A stretch of 45,569 nucleotides of DNA from UBA8514 sp050251415 (GCA_050251415.1 JBFWMT010000013.1:1-45569); one strand, 5' to 3'. Shown: positions 24,873-32,638, counted from the first letter of the stretch. Program-made: numbers and translations. The notes: generated by a model from the sequence alone, not told the origin.

Positions 24873-25682
24873 ATGAAATTGAAGGACTTATATTCAATAG
24901 GTGAAGTTGCAAGAATTATGGGCACATCTGTGCAAACGCTTAGATATTACAGTAGTATAGACTTACTTAATCCCAAATACATAAATCCCTCCAGTGGCTA
25001 CAGATACTATTCTGTGGAACAATTGCATTTTATAGACAGAATAAAATACCTGCAAAAATTCGGCCTTAACCTTGATGAAATAAAGCAGATTATTGATAAA
25101 AATGATATCCCTCTACTGGTTTCTTTGCTAGATAAGCAAAAAGCTGTTTTTCTTGAGGAAATAAGCAAAATTGAAGATATTATAGACGGCATAGAATGGT
25201 ATAAAAACTATTTTTCTTATGTAGACCCTACCAATGTTAACGGTAGCTGCTATAGCCTTCACTTTGATAAACGGTATATAGTTGCCGCTAAATGTATTGA
25301 TGATGAGCCAAAGCAAGATTTTCATATAAGGCTTAACGAAATTAAAAGCAGCCATGATTTTAAAAATTTGTCATACATGCGTCAGTTTTCTTACGTATTA
25401 GACTACGACTTCCTTATTGAAGGTAATCTTAAACCCCTTTACCTTGGCATGTTTATTAAAAAAGACCCTTGCTTTAAATCCGAAAATATAATTGAAATTC
25501 CCGAAGGTGATTATCTTTGCTTTAAGGGAAGAATTTTAAGCGATGGATGGAATCCTTACTTTATTAAGCTTTTTTTTGCTGGTAAAGAAAAACCTGCCAT
25601 CGTTTTAGCAAACGAATATGAAGATAATTTGTACGAATATTCCCGATGTGTATATGAAATACAAATTTTAATTCCTCAATAA
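24873..25682 (+). CDS. MerR-family transcriptional regulator
   Basis: The product has about 269 residues. A MerR winged helix (1-70: YSIGEVARIMGTSVQTLRYYSSIDLLNP, then SGYRYYS) leads into a dimerisation helix (about 72-125). The C-terminal half (about 130-269) is an effector domain of the BmrR/GyrI-like type that binds small organic molecules. It has no cysteine pattern of metal sensors. MerR activators untwist promoters with 19-bp spacers; four such promoters lie within 4 kb on either side, which makes this gene their likely controller. ATG at 24873 is only two bases from the AAGGGG site, and TTG at 24879 has better spacing, so the N-terminus may be two residues shorter. An extended -10 box TGGTATACT lies at 24829-24837. 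Confidence 0.9.
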   Translation: MKLKDLYSIGEVARIMGTSVQTLRYYSSIDLLNPKYINPSSGYRYYSVEQLHFIDRIKYLQKFGLNLDEIKQIIDKNDIPLLVSLLDKQKAVFLEEISKIEDIIDGIEWYKNYFSYVDPTNVNGSCYSLHFDKRYIVAAKCIDDEPKQDFHIRLNEIKSSHDFKNLSYMRQFSYVLDYDFLIEGNLKPLYLGMFIKKDPCFKSENIIEIPEGDYLCFKGRILSDGWNPYFIKLFFAGKEKPAIVLANEYEDNLYEYSRCVYEIQILIPQ

Positions 25683-25724
25683 AAAATCAGCTGATGCAAG
25701 TCTTAGCATCGGCTGATTTTTTTT
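25681..25724. terminator. Bidirectional terminator between the MerR and alcohol dehydrogenase genes
   Basis: A long stem AAAAAATCAGCTGATGC / GCATCGGCTGATTTTTT with one G-U type mismatch and an eight-base loop, A-run on one side, T-run on the other. It serves the two convergent genes. Confidence 0.92.
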
Positions 25725-25741
25725 ATTTCTTAGTTTATATG

Positions 25742-26848
25742 TTAATTATTCTTATTATATTCCTCTAAATCAGCAATGGCTTTATACAGCTTATCTGCTG
25801 TAACTTCATAAGGTGCATTGTGTATGTCATCCACCTCAAGGCACTTATCTATTGCTGGTGATAATTCATCATACTTCACTTCTATATCTTCAAGCTTTGT
25901 TGGCAAACCTACCGCTTTATAAAAAGGATACAATTCATCAAGTTTGTCCATTTGACCATCATACATAAGCAACACTAACACGCCATAGCTTACAACCTCG
26001 CCGTGCAGATGATTTTTTTCTATCTGCGGAAGCACTGTCATTCCGTAAAATAAAGAATGTGCAATACTAGAGTTCAATGAAAATTCTATAAAACCTGAAA
26101 CCATACCCGTTGTAATAATATTGCATAAGCAAATCTGCTGTAGTTCATAAGATGCTGTATGTGTTTTGCAATCAGCAAGAGCCTTTGCTCCATATTTTAC
26201 TAATGGCTTGTAGCACATGCTTGCCATCTCTACCCCAAGGGCATTCCCATGGCTAAGTTCACGTCCACGCCCTGCAAGAGATGTTTCAAAATGCTTTGCC
26301 ATGGTATCTCCAATGCCCGTCCACAAATAAACCTCTGGTGCATTGGCAATAATTTGAGTATTAATAAAAATATGTACAGCTGGCTTAATGGTTTCGTATG
26401 TATCACGCATTACCCCTGTTGGGTAATACATAATAGCCTCTGTAGATGCCGCCGCACAAGTCCCTGCAATTGTAGGGAAGGTGAAAACAGGTTTTTTAGA
26501 AATACATGATGAATACTTACATGTATCCAATGCCTTGCCGCCGCCAAAGGCAAAAATCATGTCTGCCTCTTTAAATTTAGGCTGGCTCATCACCATTTCA
26601 GCATTTTCATAGGAAGCTTCGCCACCATACCAAATATAATCTATAATTTCAAGGCCAGTGCCAGCAATTGCCTTTTCAAGTTCATCCTTCGCCGCCGCAA
26701 GGGCTCTTTTGCCACCTACTGCAACTGCTTTTTTACCATGTTTTAAACAAATTTCTGCCACATTATCATATACATTTGGTCCAACAGAGTAGCTTGGCAA
26801 ATACTGACTGGAAAACCCTTTGTTTTCGTTATGTTCATTATGGTCCAT
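25742..26848 (-). CDS. Iron-containing alcohol dehydrogenase / glycerol dehydrogenase family protein
   Basis: The product has 368 residues, a normal length. The NAD-binding glycine motif is FGGGKALDTCK (about residues 100-110). Candidate metal ligands are Asp in GIGDTMAKHFE, His in SIAHSLFYG and His in KNHLHGEVVSYG. The GldA-like order of motifs suggests oxidation or reduction of a small polyol, hydroxyketone or aldehyde with NAD(P)H, but the substrate is open. The start is set at the second ATG (26848), which has GGAG seven bases upstream; the first ATG at 26854 is almost on top of the site. It lies downstream of the HAD gene on the same strand, so it may be expressed from the MerR-type promoter at 27754-27784 through the hairpin at 26876-26925. 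Confidence 0.88.
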   Translation of the reverse strand: MDHNEHNENKGFSSQYLPSYSVGPNVYDNVAEICLKHGKKAVAVGGKRALAAAKDELEKAIAGTGLEIIDYIWYGGEASYENAEMVMSQPKFKEADMIFAFGGGKALDTCKYSSCISKKPVFTFPTIAGTCAAASTEAIMYYPTGVMRDTYETIKPAVHIFINTQIIANAPEVYLWTGIGDTMAKHFETSLAGRGRELSHGNALGVEMASMCYKPLVKYGAKALADCKTHTASYELQQICLCNIITTGMVSGFIEFSLNSSIAHSLFYGMTVLPQIEKNHLHGEVVSYGVLVLLMYDGQMDKLDELYPFYKAVGLPTKLEDIEVKYDELSPAIDKCLEVDDIHNAPYEVTADKLYKAIADLEEYNKNN

Positions 26849-26875
26849 ATCCATTCTCCTTTTTTATTTAAATTC

Positions 26876-26925
26876 AATTACACCGGTACTCAGGAGAGGC
26901 GGGGGATGAGTTTTCCGGTGTAATT
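26876..26925 (-). other. Large hairpin between the HAD and alcohol dehydrogenase genes
   Basis: An 11-bp perfect stem AATTACACCGG / CCGGTGTAATT encloses a second stem ACTCA / TGAGT. On the minus-strand RNA the apical loop is C-rich (CCCCCGCCTCTCC). No T-run follows, so it is not a good terminator. It ends about 15 bases upstream of the AAAAGGAG site of the dehydrogenase, and the CUCUCC in its loop could pair with that site. A role in setting the ratio of the two products is plausible but inferred. Confidence 0.6.
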
Positions 26926-26975
26926 ATTTCAATATAAACTTATGTAAAAGGCATTGCCTTATACTTTGCTGTTTC

Positions 26976-27689
26976 TTACTTCATTGATTTTCCTTCTGCT
27001 GCCATATCATCCATGTACATTCCCTTTATAATAAGGGCAAGTGTTTTCATATCTCCGCAAAGGATATCTTCCTGGTCATCACCAGGACGAATAATACCTT
27101 GTCTGTTTACCCAAATTGTTCTGTAGCCTAATTTGTTGCCAGGCATAACGTCATATTTAAAACCAAAGCCTGCATGCATCATTTCATCTACAGTTAAACC
27201 AAGTCTTTCTCTTGAAAGGGTAAAGCCATCTGTTAAAGGCTTGTAACAACCAGCCATTTCAGCTGTTACAACGTCGTCCGCTTCGATGCCTGTGTTTTCC
27301 ATAACAGCTTTAATAATGTCATTGTCTGTATTTGTAAGGTATACAACTTTTGTATATTTTCTAAGCTCTTTAATAGCTTCTACAGAGTCTGGGAATGCTT
27401 TCCATTTAGCCATTGACTGTGAAAATTCTTCAGCGTCTTCTTCTGTAAAATCAAAACCGAATTCTCTGCAAGTAATTCCTAATGTATCACGTAATACCTG
27501 ACGGTAAGGACGATATTTTTCCTGTATATAATCAAACTGAAGTTCTTCCCACTTTTGCTGAACTGTTTTAGGGTCTACACCAGTAATACCTTTTCTTTCC
27601 ATAAATCCTTTAAAGAAGTTTTGGATTTCGCCCTCCCAATCAATAATTGTTCCGAATACGTCAAAAGTAATAGCCTTTGGTACTGACAT
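26976..27689 (-). CDS. HAD-superfamily hydrolase, haloacid dehalogenase type II-like
   Basis: The product has 237 residues. Motif I is DVFGTIIDWEG (about 9-19) with the nucleophile Asp9. Motif II is YLTNTDND (about 115-122), followed by Lys in CYKPL and a motif IV region GFKYDVMPGNKLGYRTIWVNRQG. The order and the WVNR ending resemble (S)-2-haloacid dehalogenases. Many such proteins are really phosphatases or phosphonatases, so the real substrate is unknown. AAAGGATG lies upstream of the ATG. The gene has a MerR-type promoter at 27754-27784, which links it to the PLP lyases and the symporter, and the alcohol dehydrogenase gene follows 127 bases downstream. Confidence 0.88.
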   Translation of the reverse strand: MSVPKAITFDVFGTIIDWEGEIQNFFKGFMERKGITGVDPKTVQQKWEELQFDYIQEKYRPYRQVLRDTLGITCREFGFDFTEEDAEEFSQSMAKWKAFPDSVEAIKELRKYTKVVYLTNTDNDIIKAVMENTGIEADDVVTAEMAGCYKPLTDGFTLSRERLGLTVDEMMHAGFGFKYDVMPGNKLGYRTIWVNRQGIIRPGDDQEDILCGDMKTLALIIKGMYMDDMAAEGKSMK

Positions 27690-27753
27690 TAAAAATCATC
27701 CTTTCTTATGGGTAATTTATTTTAATTTTTTAGTTGTTGTTTCTTACAAATTA

Positions 27754-27784
27754 ATCTTATTGTGTGTAGCTACAATAGAGTCAA
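27754..27784 (-). promoter_or_regulatory. MerR-type promoter of the HAD gene
   Basis: On the minus strand TTGACT (27779-27784), 19 bases starting CTATTGTAGCTACA, TAAGAT (27754-27759). The spacer contains the palindrome TGTAGCTACA. The first thirteen bases match those of the promoter at 22750 except for two. Confidence 0.7.
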
Positions 27785-27850
27785 CTGTTTTTTTACAAAA
27801 TATTTTCGTTATCCCTTTTGTAGGCAGAGAAAAAGGTTTTTAAACAGGGA

Positions 27851-28016
27851 AAAAGCCATGCTTGGGAACATGGCTTTTAGGAAGGATGGTATTATGAATT
27901 TCTTTTTTTGGGGTTTTGTTGTATCTCGTTTACAAGTAATAATATACACTGCATTTGTTAATTACTTATGTAGAATTTTAAAACAATTTGTGAACAAATT
28001 CTTTATAGTTTCTTAA
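27851..28016 (+). other. Hairpin and possible 40-residue hydrophobic ORF in the intergenic region
   Basis: The 362-base stretch 27690-28051 holds the HAD promoter, a 10-bp hairpin AAAAGCCATG / CATGGCTTTT (27851-27878), and then a small frame at 27894-28016 preceded by AGGAAGG. Its 40 residues (MNFFFWGFVV...) are mostly hydrophobic. Two palindromes follow (AATTTGTGAACAAATT at 27985-28000 and TTTCTTAAGAAA at 28010-28021). The ORF could be chance; this may be debris left by the deletion that truncated the subtilase downstream. Confidence 0.25.
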
Positions 28017-28039
28017 GAAAATAAATTCTACATATTTAA

Positions 28040-28750
28040 TCCTGTTTTGATTTGCATTCCCTTACCCATGTAGCTGGTATTGCCTGCGGCAACGGATATT
28101 TAAGCCACAAAAAATACACAGGTATTGCTCCCCAAAGCAACATTATATGTCTTAAAATACTGGATGAACTTGGTCATGGCTCTTCCTCTGCCGCCCTTGA
28201 TGCAATCCGCTGGATTGGAAAAAACAAGGATACCTACAACATTCGTGTTGTAAACCTTTCAATAGGAACAAACGATAAAACCATTGCTTCCCCACTTGTA
28301 AAAGAAGTAAATTCCTTATGGGAAAAAGGTGTTGTTGTGGTTGCGGCATCTGGTAATGACGAAAGAAACGGCATTGCTTCCCCAGGAATAAGTCAAAAGA
28401 TTATAACTGTGGGCAGTATAGAAGAACAGGTTCATTTTCGTATAAAAAGCGGTAATATGATTTATTATAAGCCCGATGTCTTTGCCCCAGGGGAAAATAT
28501 AATTTCTTGCAAAGCAGATGAATTTTCTTTTCAAGGGAAAAAACGCAGTGGCAAAAGTGTAATTGATAACTATTATGTGCGCATGAGTGGAACATCTATG
28601 GCCACCCCTATGGTAAGTGCTACCGCTGCACTGATTCTTCAGCATGCACCAAATCTTTCCCCAGACACCGTTAAACGCATTATCTGCAATGCCGCCAACA
28701 ACAACCGCCCAGACGGCTTGCTTAATATTGAAAAAATATTTTACGGATAA
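28040..28750 (+). pseudogene. Subtilisin-like serine protease (S8), 5'-truncated
   Basis: The frame encodes only the C-terminal two thirds of an S8 protease. It begins inside the His motif (residues LTHVAGIACGNG) with an in-frame TAA at 28037 just upstream. It keeps the SNIICLKILDELGHGS segment, the oxyanion Asn in AASGN, and the catalytic Ser in GTSMATPMVSA. The Asp motif is missing completely and the His motif is damaged: canonical GHGTHVAG reads LHSLTHVAG. No ribosome binding site or signal sequence precedes it, and the region upstream shows no protease remnant in any frame. It is best read as a gene that lost its 5' end by deletion or rearrangement. The remaining frame is still open, so the loss may be recent. 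Confidence 0.8.
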
Positions 28751-28808
28751 AATTTTATTTTTGTAAAATAATAATTATGCCAATACATTTTAAGTTAAGA
28801 GGTTAATT

Positions 28809-29423
28809 ATGAATAACAAAACTGAAATTTTTGATTTAATTACAAATCATTTAATTAAAGATACTACGCCGTCAACATTTTTGACTGAATTAAGTAAGCT
28901 GCCTATATTTTCTATTGAACCTTATGTTATGCTGCAAAAACTGCAATTCACTCCGCAATCCCCGGTGCACCACCCCGAGGGTAACGTATGGAATCATACC
29001 TTGCTTGTGGTAAATGAAGCAGCCAAACGCAGAACCCAAAGTAAAAATGAAAAAGTTTTTATGTGGGCAGCACTTTTGCACGATATTGGTAAGCCTGCTA
29101 CAACAGCAACTCGCAAAGGGAAAATAACCTCATATAACCACGATGAAGTTGGAGCACAGCTTGCAATGCAGTTTCTTCACCAATTTACTGATGATGACAA
29201 TTTTATTAATGAAGTTGCATTTCTTGTAAAATTTCATATGCAAATATTGTTTTTGCTTAAAAACCCTCGCTTTGCAAGCATAGAGAAAATGGCACAAACC
29301 TGCAATGCAGAAGAAGTTGCTCTTTTAGGCCTATGTGACCGCTTAGGCCGAAAAGGTGCAAATATAGCTGAAGAGGAAAAAAACATTAAGACTTTTATTG
29401 AAAAGTGCAAAGTGTATAGTTAA
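28809..29423 (+). CDS. Stand-alone HD-domain hydrolase
   Basis: The product has 204 residues. The HD core comprises HHPEGNVWNHTLLVV (about 58-72), LLHDIGKPATT (about 93-103), YNHDEVGAQLA (about 112-122) and a later LCDRLGRKG. The pattern resembles the HD domain of CCA-adding enzymes, here without a nucleotidyltransferase domain. A metal-dependent phosphohydrolase acting on a nucleotide or phosphate ester is likely; the substrate is unknown. The protein is cytosolic. AGAGG precedes ATG at 28809. A 51-codon gene follows 14 bases after its stop, so the two are probably translated from one message. Confidence 0.85.
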   Translation: MNNKTEIFDLITNHLIKDTTPSTFLTELSKLPIFSIEPYVMLQKLQFTPQSPVHHPEGNVWNHTLLVVNEAAKRRTQSKNEKVFMWAALLHDIGKPATTATRKGKITSYNHDEVGAQLAMQFLHQFTDDDNFINEVAFLVKFHMQILFLLKNPRFASIEKMAQTCNAEEVALLGLCDRLGRKGANIAEEEKNIKTFIEKCKVYS

Positions 29424-29437
29424 AAGGAGGAATACTA

Positions 29438-29593
29438 ATGGCTAAAGCAGGAATGCGAAGACCCGACCCAGAAGACCCCCACGGTACTGAAAGTAACCAT
29501 AAAACTAAAATTCCTAAAAATGATGTTGACCCTGTACCCGAAATACAAGGCAAGGCAAAAAGCGGAAAAACCAAAGCTAACCCAATACGCTGA
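29438..29593 (+). CDS. Small conserved basic protein (51 residues)
   Basis: This short frame has an excellent AAAAGGAGG site eight bases before ATG and lies 14 bases after the HD gene. The protein is rich in Pro, Lys and Asn: MAKAGMRRPDPEDPHGTES, then PKNDVDPVPEIQGKAKSGK near the end. From memory, very similar small proteins occur in other Clostridia, so it is likely real. It has no membrane segment and is probably unstructured. The function is unknown. Confidence 0.75.
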   Translation: MAKAGMRRPDPEDPHGTESNHKTKIPKNDVDPVPEIQGKAKSGKTKANPIR

Positions 29594-29620
29594 ATGTTTT
29601 TATTGAAATAAGTACACCAA

Positions 29621-29661
29621 AAAAAGTCTTCCTAATAGCATAACTGCCATAGGAAGACTTC
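29621..29661. terminator. Bidirectional terminator
   Basis: An 11-bp perfect stem AAGTCTTCCTA (29624-29634) / TAGGAAGACTT (29650-29660). Seven T residues follow on the minus strand, ending the anti-sigma operon; the plus-strand tail CTTTGTT is weaker. Confidence 0.85.
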
Positions 29662-29700
29662 TTTGTTAATTGAACTTGCAATTATTCCTTTGATTTAAGC

Positions 29701-29964
29701 CTATTTGTTTGAGATGTTAATACTACCACCAGAATCAAGGCTTGTTGACAATTCGGTGTCCGGGTACTCAACGGACACACTGTAACTGCCATCATCGTAC
29801 TCTACCATCGTAAGGGTAGCCCCCTTTTTAATTTCATTCAGATTGCTCTGGTAATCTCGCTGGTCAAGTTCCATTGAGGCTTTGGAATACTCCCCCTTGT
29901 CTACTAATTTTTGCGTTTCTGCAAGCTCTTGTTTCATCCAACTCTCATAGTTTTCAAACGTCAT
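29701..29964 (-). CDS. Small acidic protein in the ECF sigma operon
   Basis: The product has 87 residues, with a helical N-terminal half (YESWMKQELAETQKLVDKGEYSKASME) and a beta-rich C-terminal half. It has no signal peptide or membrane segment. It starts three bases after the stop of the anti-sigma-like gene and has only a weak AGGT site, so it probably depends on translational coupling. I do not recognise the family. Its place as third gene of a sigma/anti-sigma operon suggests a role in that signalling system. Confidence 0.65.
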   Translation of the reverse strand: MTFENYESWMKQELAETQKLVDKGEYSKASMELDQRDYQSNLNEIKKGATLTMVEYDDGSYSVSVEYPDTELSTSLDSGGSINISNK

Positions 29965-29967
29965 AAC

Positions 29968-30885
29968 CTAACTTATCCCTATTCCATTTTCACTGTTTTC
30001 AACAATTTCAAATGAATCGCCTTCTTCCGCATCAATGGGCACATCACTTTCTGTTTCATCGTCGTCCCACAAGGAATCAAGATACTGTTTTGCTTTGTCA
30101 GGATCGGCAAGCGCCTTATCAATTGGTAGCTCAAAAACTACGCTTGCCCCATCGTAATCTGGATTGGCGTTTAGCTCTCCAATTTGTTCGTCATAGATAA
30201 AGGCTGCTGAATCAAAGAACGAACCAGTATTGATACCAAGATACACGCCTTTGTCGGCAAACATGGTGACCTCATCACACTCAACCATGCGGTACATAAT
30301 GCCATCCACTACCGTTTCCGAATAGCCGCCGTTCATGGTATGGGCGTTGACCTGCCATGGTTTCAATCCCTTAACGTAAGGAGACACATAAAACGACTGG
30401 TTCCCGTAGTCTTCATCCTTGTTTGTTGGCATTGGTTCACCATCTGTTTTTGCAATGGCCACCACAGCGTATGTTCGGTCACCAAGAACATCCTCATTTT
30501 TGTAAGTTGGGTGGTCTGTAATATCCTTGCCTGACATAATTGCAAGCAACGTAAACGTATAGTCACCAGAAGTGCAGGACTCATTAATGTTGACGGCCGT
30601 TTCACCGTCAAAAGCTGTACTCAATTTTTCATCTCCAAGTTTCTTGGCAACATCGCTTGGTTTTAGGAAAACCCATGCAGCAAATGCCGTTGTTGTGATG
30701 AGTAAAAGCGACATAACCGCAACCGCAACGGCGCTGAAAGAACGTTTAATAGTTGACTTTTTCAAAACAGATTCCTCCCTAATACACTGATATTTTACTT
30801 TTTGAATTAGCTCTGAAGGTGGTGCTTCATAACTGCTTAAAGCTTTTTTTAACAAAAAATCCACATCAAATTCCTCGTTTTTCAT
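29968..30885 (-). CDS. Anti-sigma factor-like membrane protein (DUF4179-like)
   Basis: The product has 305 residues. A short cytoplasmic N-terminus (1-48), which would bind the sigma factor, precedes a single membrane segment at about 49-72. A large extracellular domain follows with NINESCTSGDYTFTLLAIMSGKD, typical of DUF4179-type anti-sigma factors. The acidic tail (DDDETESDVPIDAEEGDSF) is notable. The start at 30885 overlaps the end of the sigma gene by 20 bases, with GGTGG nine bases upstream; the upstream alternative at 30915 lacks a site. It probably holds the sigma factor inactive at the membrane until an envelope signal. The signal is unknown. Confidence 0.82.
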   Translation of the reverse strand: MKNEEFDVDFLLKKALSSYEAPPSELIQKVKYQCIREESVLKKSTIKRSFSAVAVAVMSLLLITTTAFAAWVFLKPSDVAKKLGDEKLSTAFDGETAVNINESCTSGDYTFTLLAIMSGKDITDHPTYKNEDVLGDRTYAVVAIAKTDGEPMPTNKDEDYGNQSFYVSPYVKGLKPWQVNAHTMNGGYSETVVDGIMYRMVECDEVTMFADKGVYLGINTGSFFDSAAFIYDEQIGELNANPDYDGASVVFELPIDKALADPDKAKQYLDSLWDDDETESDVPIDAEEGDSFEIVENSENGIGIS

Positions 30886-31423
30886 AATGAATAGCCACCA
30901 ATCCTTTCTCAACAAGTTTTCGTGCTTTAAATAATCTGCTTTTCACCGTACCAGCGGGCAGCTTTAGCGTCGCAGATATATCCTGCACACTCATTTCTAC
31001 GGTATAGTACAGGATTGTCGGGATTTTGAATTTATTTGGTAAATCTTCAATCAATTTTCTAACAATGCGGATTTCTTCCTGCTCCATTAAGTTATCTTCC
31101 ACGCTGACTCCGCTTGAGACAATTTCATCCAATGGCTCTACTGGAGCCAACCGTCTTCGGCGAGCATACTTCCGTTTCCAACTTTTCCAGATATAGAGGG
31201 AAATAGAAAACAGAAACCCTTTCGGGTTGTCCGAAATGGATATTTTTGATTGCTGTTCAAATGCTTTTGAAAAAGTTTCTTGAAATAAATCGTCTGCATC
31301 CTCTTTGGAATAGGTAAGGCTTCGGCAAAACTTGTAAACCGAATTGCTATACTCTTCTACCAAATCTGCAAACATGTATTGCTGTATTGACTCATTGATT
31401 TTTATTGTGCGCACACTTTCCAA
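30866..31423 (-). CDS. ECF-type RNA polymerase sigma factor
   Basis: The product has 185 residues. Region 2 (about 18-85) includes YKFCRSLTYSKEDADDLFQETFSKAF, the -10 recognition helix. Region 4 (about 120-180) has LPNKFKIPTILYYTVEMSVQDISATLKLPAGTVKSRLFKARK, the -35 recognition helix-turn-helix. There is no region 3 or 1.1, as expected for group IV sigma factors. It starts with TTG at 31423, clearly supported by AAAGGAGG six bases upstream. The anti-sigma gene overlaps its 3' end. I did not find a convincing ECF-type autoregulatory promoter; a GTCGATAA box at 31508-31515 resembles the flagellar sigma -10 element, but its -35 is poor. Confidence 0.92.
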   Translation of the reverse strand: MESVRTIKINESIQQYMFADLVEEYSNSVYKFCRSLTYSKEDADDLFQETFSKAFEQQSKISISDNPKGFLFSISLYIWKSWKRKYARRRRLAPVEPLDEIVSSGVSVEDNLMEQEEIRIVRKLIEDLPNKFKIPTILYYTVEMSVQDISATLKLPAGTVKSRLFKARKLVEKGLVAIHYEKRGI

Positions 31424-31589
31424 TTTGTTCCTCCTTTCAAAATCCCATACAACTGTAAATAGTCACGAGATTCCAAACGGTTCATATTTTAACAGATATA
31501 TTTTTATTTATCGACATTGGTAATATAATTGCATAAACAACACAATGATATATGAGTATATTACACTTGTACCAACGAAAAACCAATAA

Positions 31590-31638
31590 CAACAAAAGAC
31601 CACTCCTACTGCTGTAAAACACGCAAGAGTGGTCTTTT
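31590..31638 (-). terminator. Rho-independent terminator of the ilv operon
   Basis: A perfect 12-bp stem AAAAGACCACTC (31594-31605) / GAGTGGTCTTTT (31627-31638), 14 bases after the ilvC stop, T-run on the minus strand. Confidence 0.88.
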
Positions 31639-31651
31639 CTTCATATATAAA

Positions 31652-32638
31652 TTATTTGGCTCTCATATGGCTTCTTAATTCAGCCCCAACGCTTTCGGAT
31701 AAATGCTCTTTTTGAATTCTTCTCATAGAGCTAAAGTTCGGGCGATTCGCCTGATTTTCTAAAATCCAATTTCTTGCAAAAGTACCCTCTTGAATATCTG
31801 TAAGTATGCCCTTCATTGCTTTTCTTGTTTCATCTGTAATTACTTTAGGGCCTGCGGTGTAATCTCCATATTCAGCTGTATCGCTGATGGAGTAACGCAT
31901 AAAGGAAAGTCCTTCTTTAACAACAAGGTCAATAATCAGTTTCATTTCATGTATACACTCAAAGTATGCACTTTCTGGTTGATATCCTGCCTCTACAAGG
32001 GTGTCAAAGCCAGCTTTCATCAGTGCGGCAACACCGCCACAAAGTACAGCTTGTTCACCAAAAAGGTCTGTTTCTGTTTCTTCTCTAAAAGTAGTTTCCA
32101 AAACGCCTGCACGTGTTGCACCAATAGCGTCTGCATAGGAAAGTGCTGTTTCTTTTGCTGTACCTGAAGCATCTTGATATACTGCAATAAGGGAAGGAAC
32201 GCCAAAGCCTTCTTCATACTGGCTTCTTACAGTGTGTCCTGGGCCTTTTGGTGCAATCATAATTACGTCTACATCTGCTGGAGGAACAATTTGACCATAG
32301 TGAATATTAAAACCATGAGCAAATGCAAGGGTTGAGCCTTTTTTAAGGTTTGGTGCAATTTCAGAAGCATAAAGCTTTGCCTGAATTTCATCATTTACAA
32401 GAATCATTGTAATGTCTGCATTTTTAACTGCATCCGCTGTATTCATAACCTTTAACCCAGCCGCTTCGGCCTTAGCTTTGCTTTTTGAGCCTTCATATAA
32501 ACCGATGGTTACATCAACACCGCTGTCTTTCAGGTTTTGTGCATGTGCGTGACCCTGTGAGCCGTAGCCAATGATAGATACCTTTTTACCTGTAATAAGT
32601 TCTTTTATTGCGTCCTCTGTGTAATACATTTTAGCCAT
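31652..32638 (-). CDS. ilvC: Ketol-acid reductoisomerase
   Basis: The product has 328 residues, the class I (short) length. The NADPH-binding loop is GYGSQGHAHAQNLKDSG (about 24-40). The catalytic domain has the conserved KGPGHTVR, ETETDLFGEQ (metal-binding Asp/Glu) and SDTAEYG motifs. It converts acetolactate or acetohydroxybutyrate to the dihydroxy acid in valine, leucine and isoleucine synthesis. The start at 32638 has AAAGGAG ten bases upstream; the TTG at 32647 lies next to that site and is rejected. It is the last gene of leader-ilvB-ilvN-ilvC, and its message is subject to the attenuator upstream of ilvB. Confidence 0.97.
   Translation of the reverse strand: MAKMYYTEDAIKELITGKKVSIIGYGSQGHAHAQNLKDSGVDVTIGLYEGSKSKAKAEAAGLKVMNTADAVKNADITMILVNDEIQAKLYASEIAPNLKKGSTLAFAHGFNIHYGQIVPPADVDVIMIAPKGPGHTVRSQYEEGFGVPSLIAVYQDASGTAKETALSYADAIGATRAGVLETTFREETETDLFGEQAVLCGGVAALMKAGFDTLVEAGYQPESAYFECIHEMKLIIDLVVKEGLSFMRYSISDTAEYGDYTAGPKVITDETRKAMKGILTDIQEGTFARNWILENQANRPNFSSMRRIQKEHLSESVGAELRSHMRAK

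Noticed and set aside
27762..28016. 84-codon frame upstream of the subtilase remnant
   Set aside because: The start has no ribosome site, it runs through the HAD promoter and a hairpin, and the amino-acid content looks random. Only the last 40 codons have a possible site, and they are kept as a low-confidence item.
31508..31515. Sigma-28-like -10 box GTCGATAA upstream of the ECF sigma gene
   Set aside because: The -35 region (TGCA at 14-base spacing) is poor and the downstream genes have no motility link, so it is not listed as a promoter.
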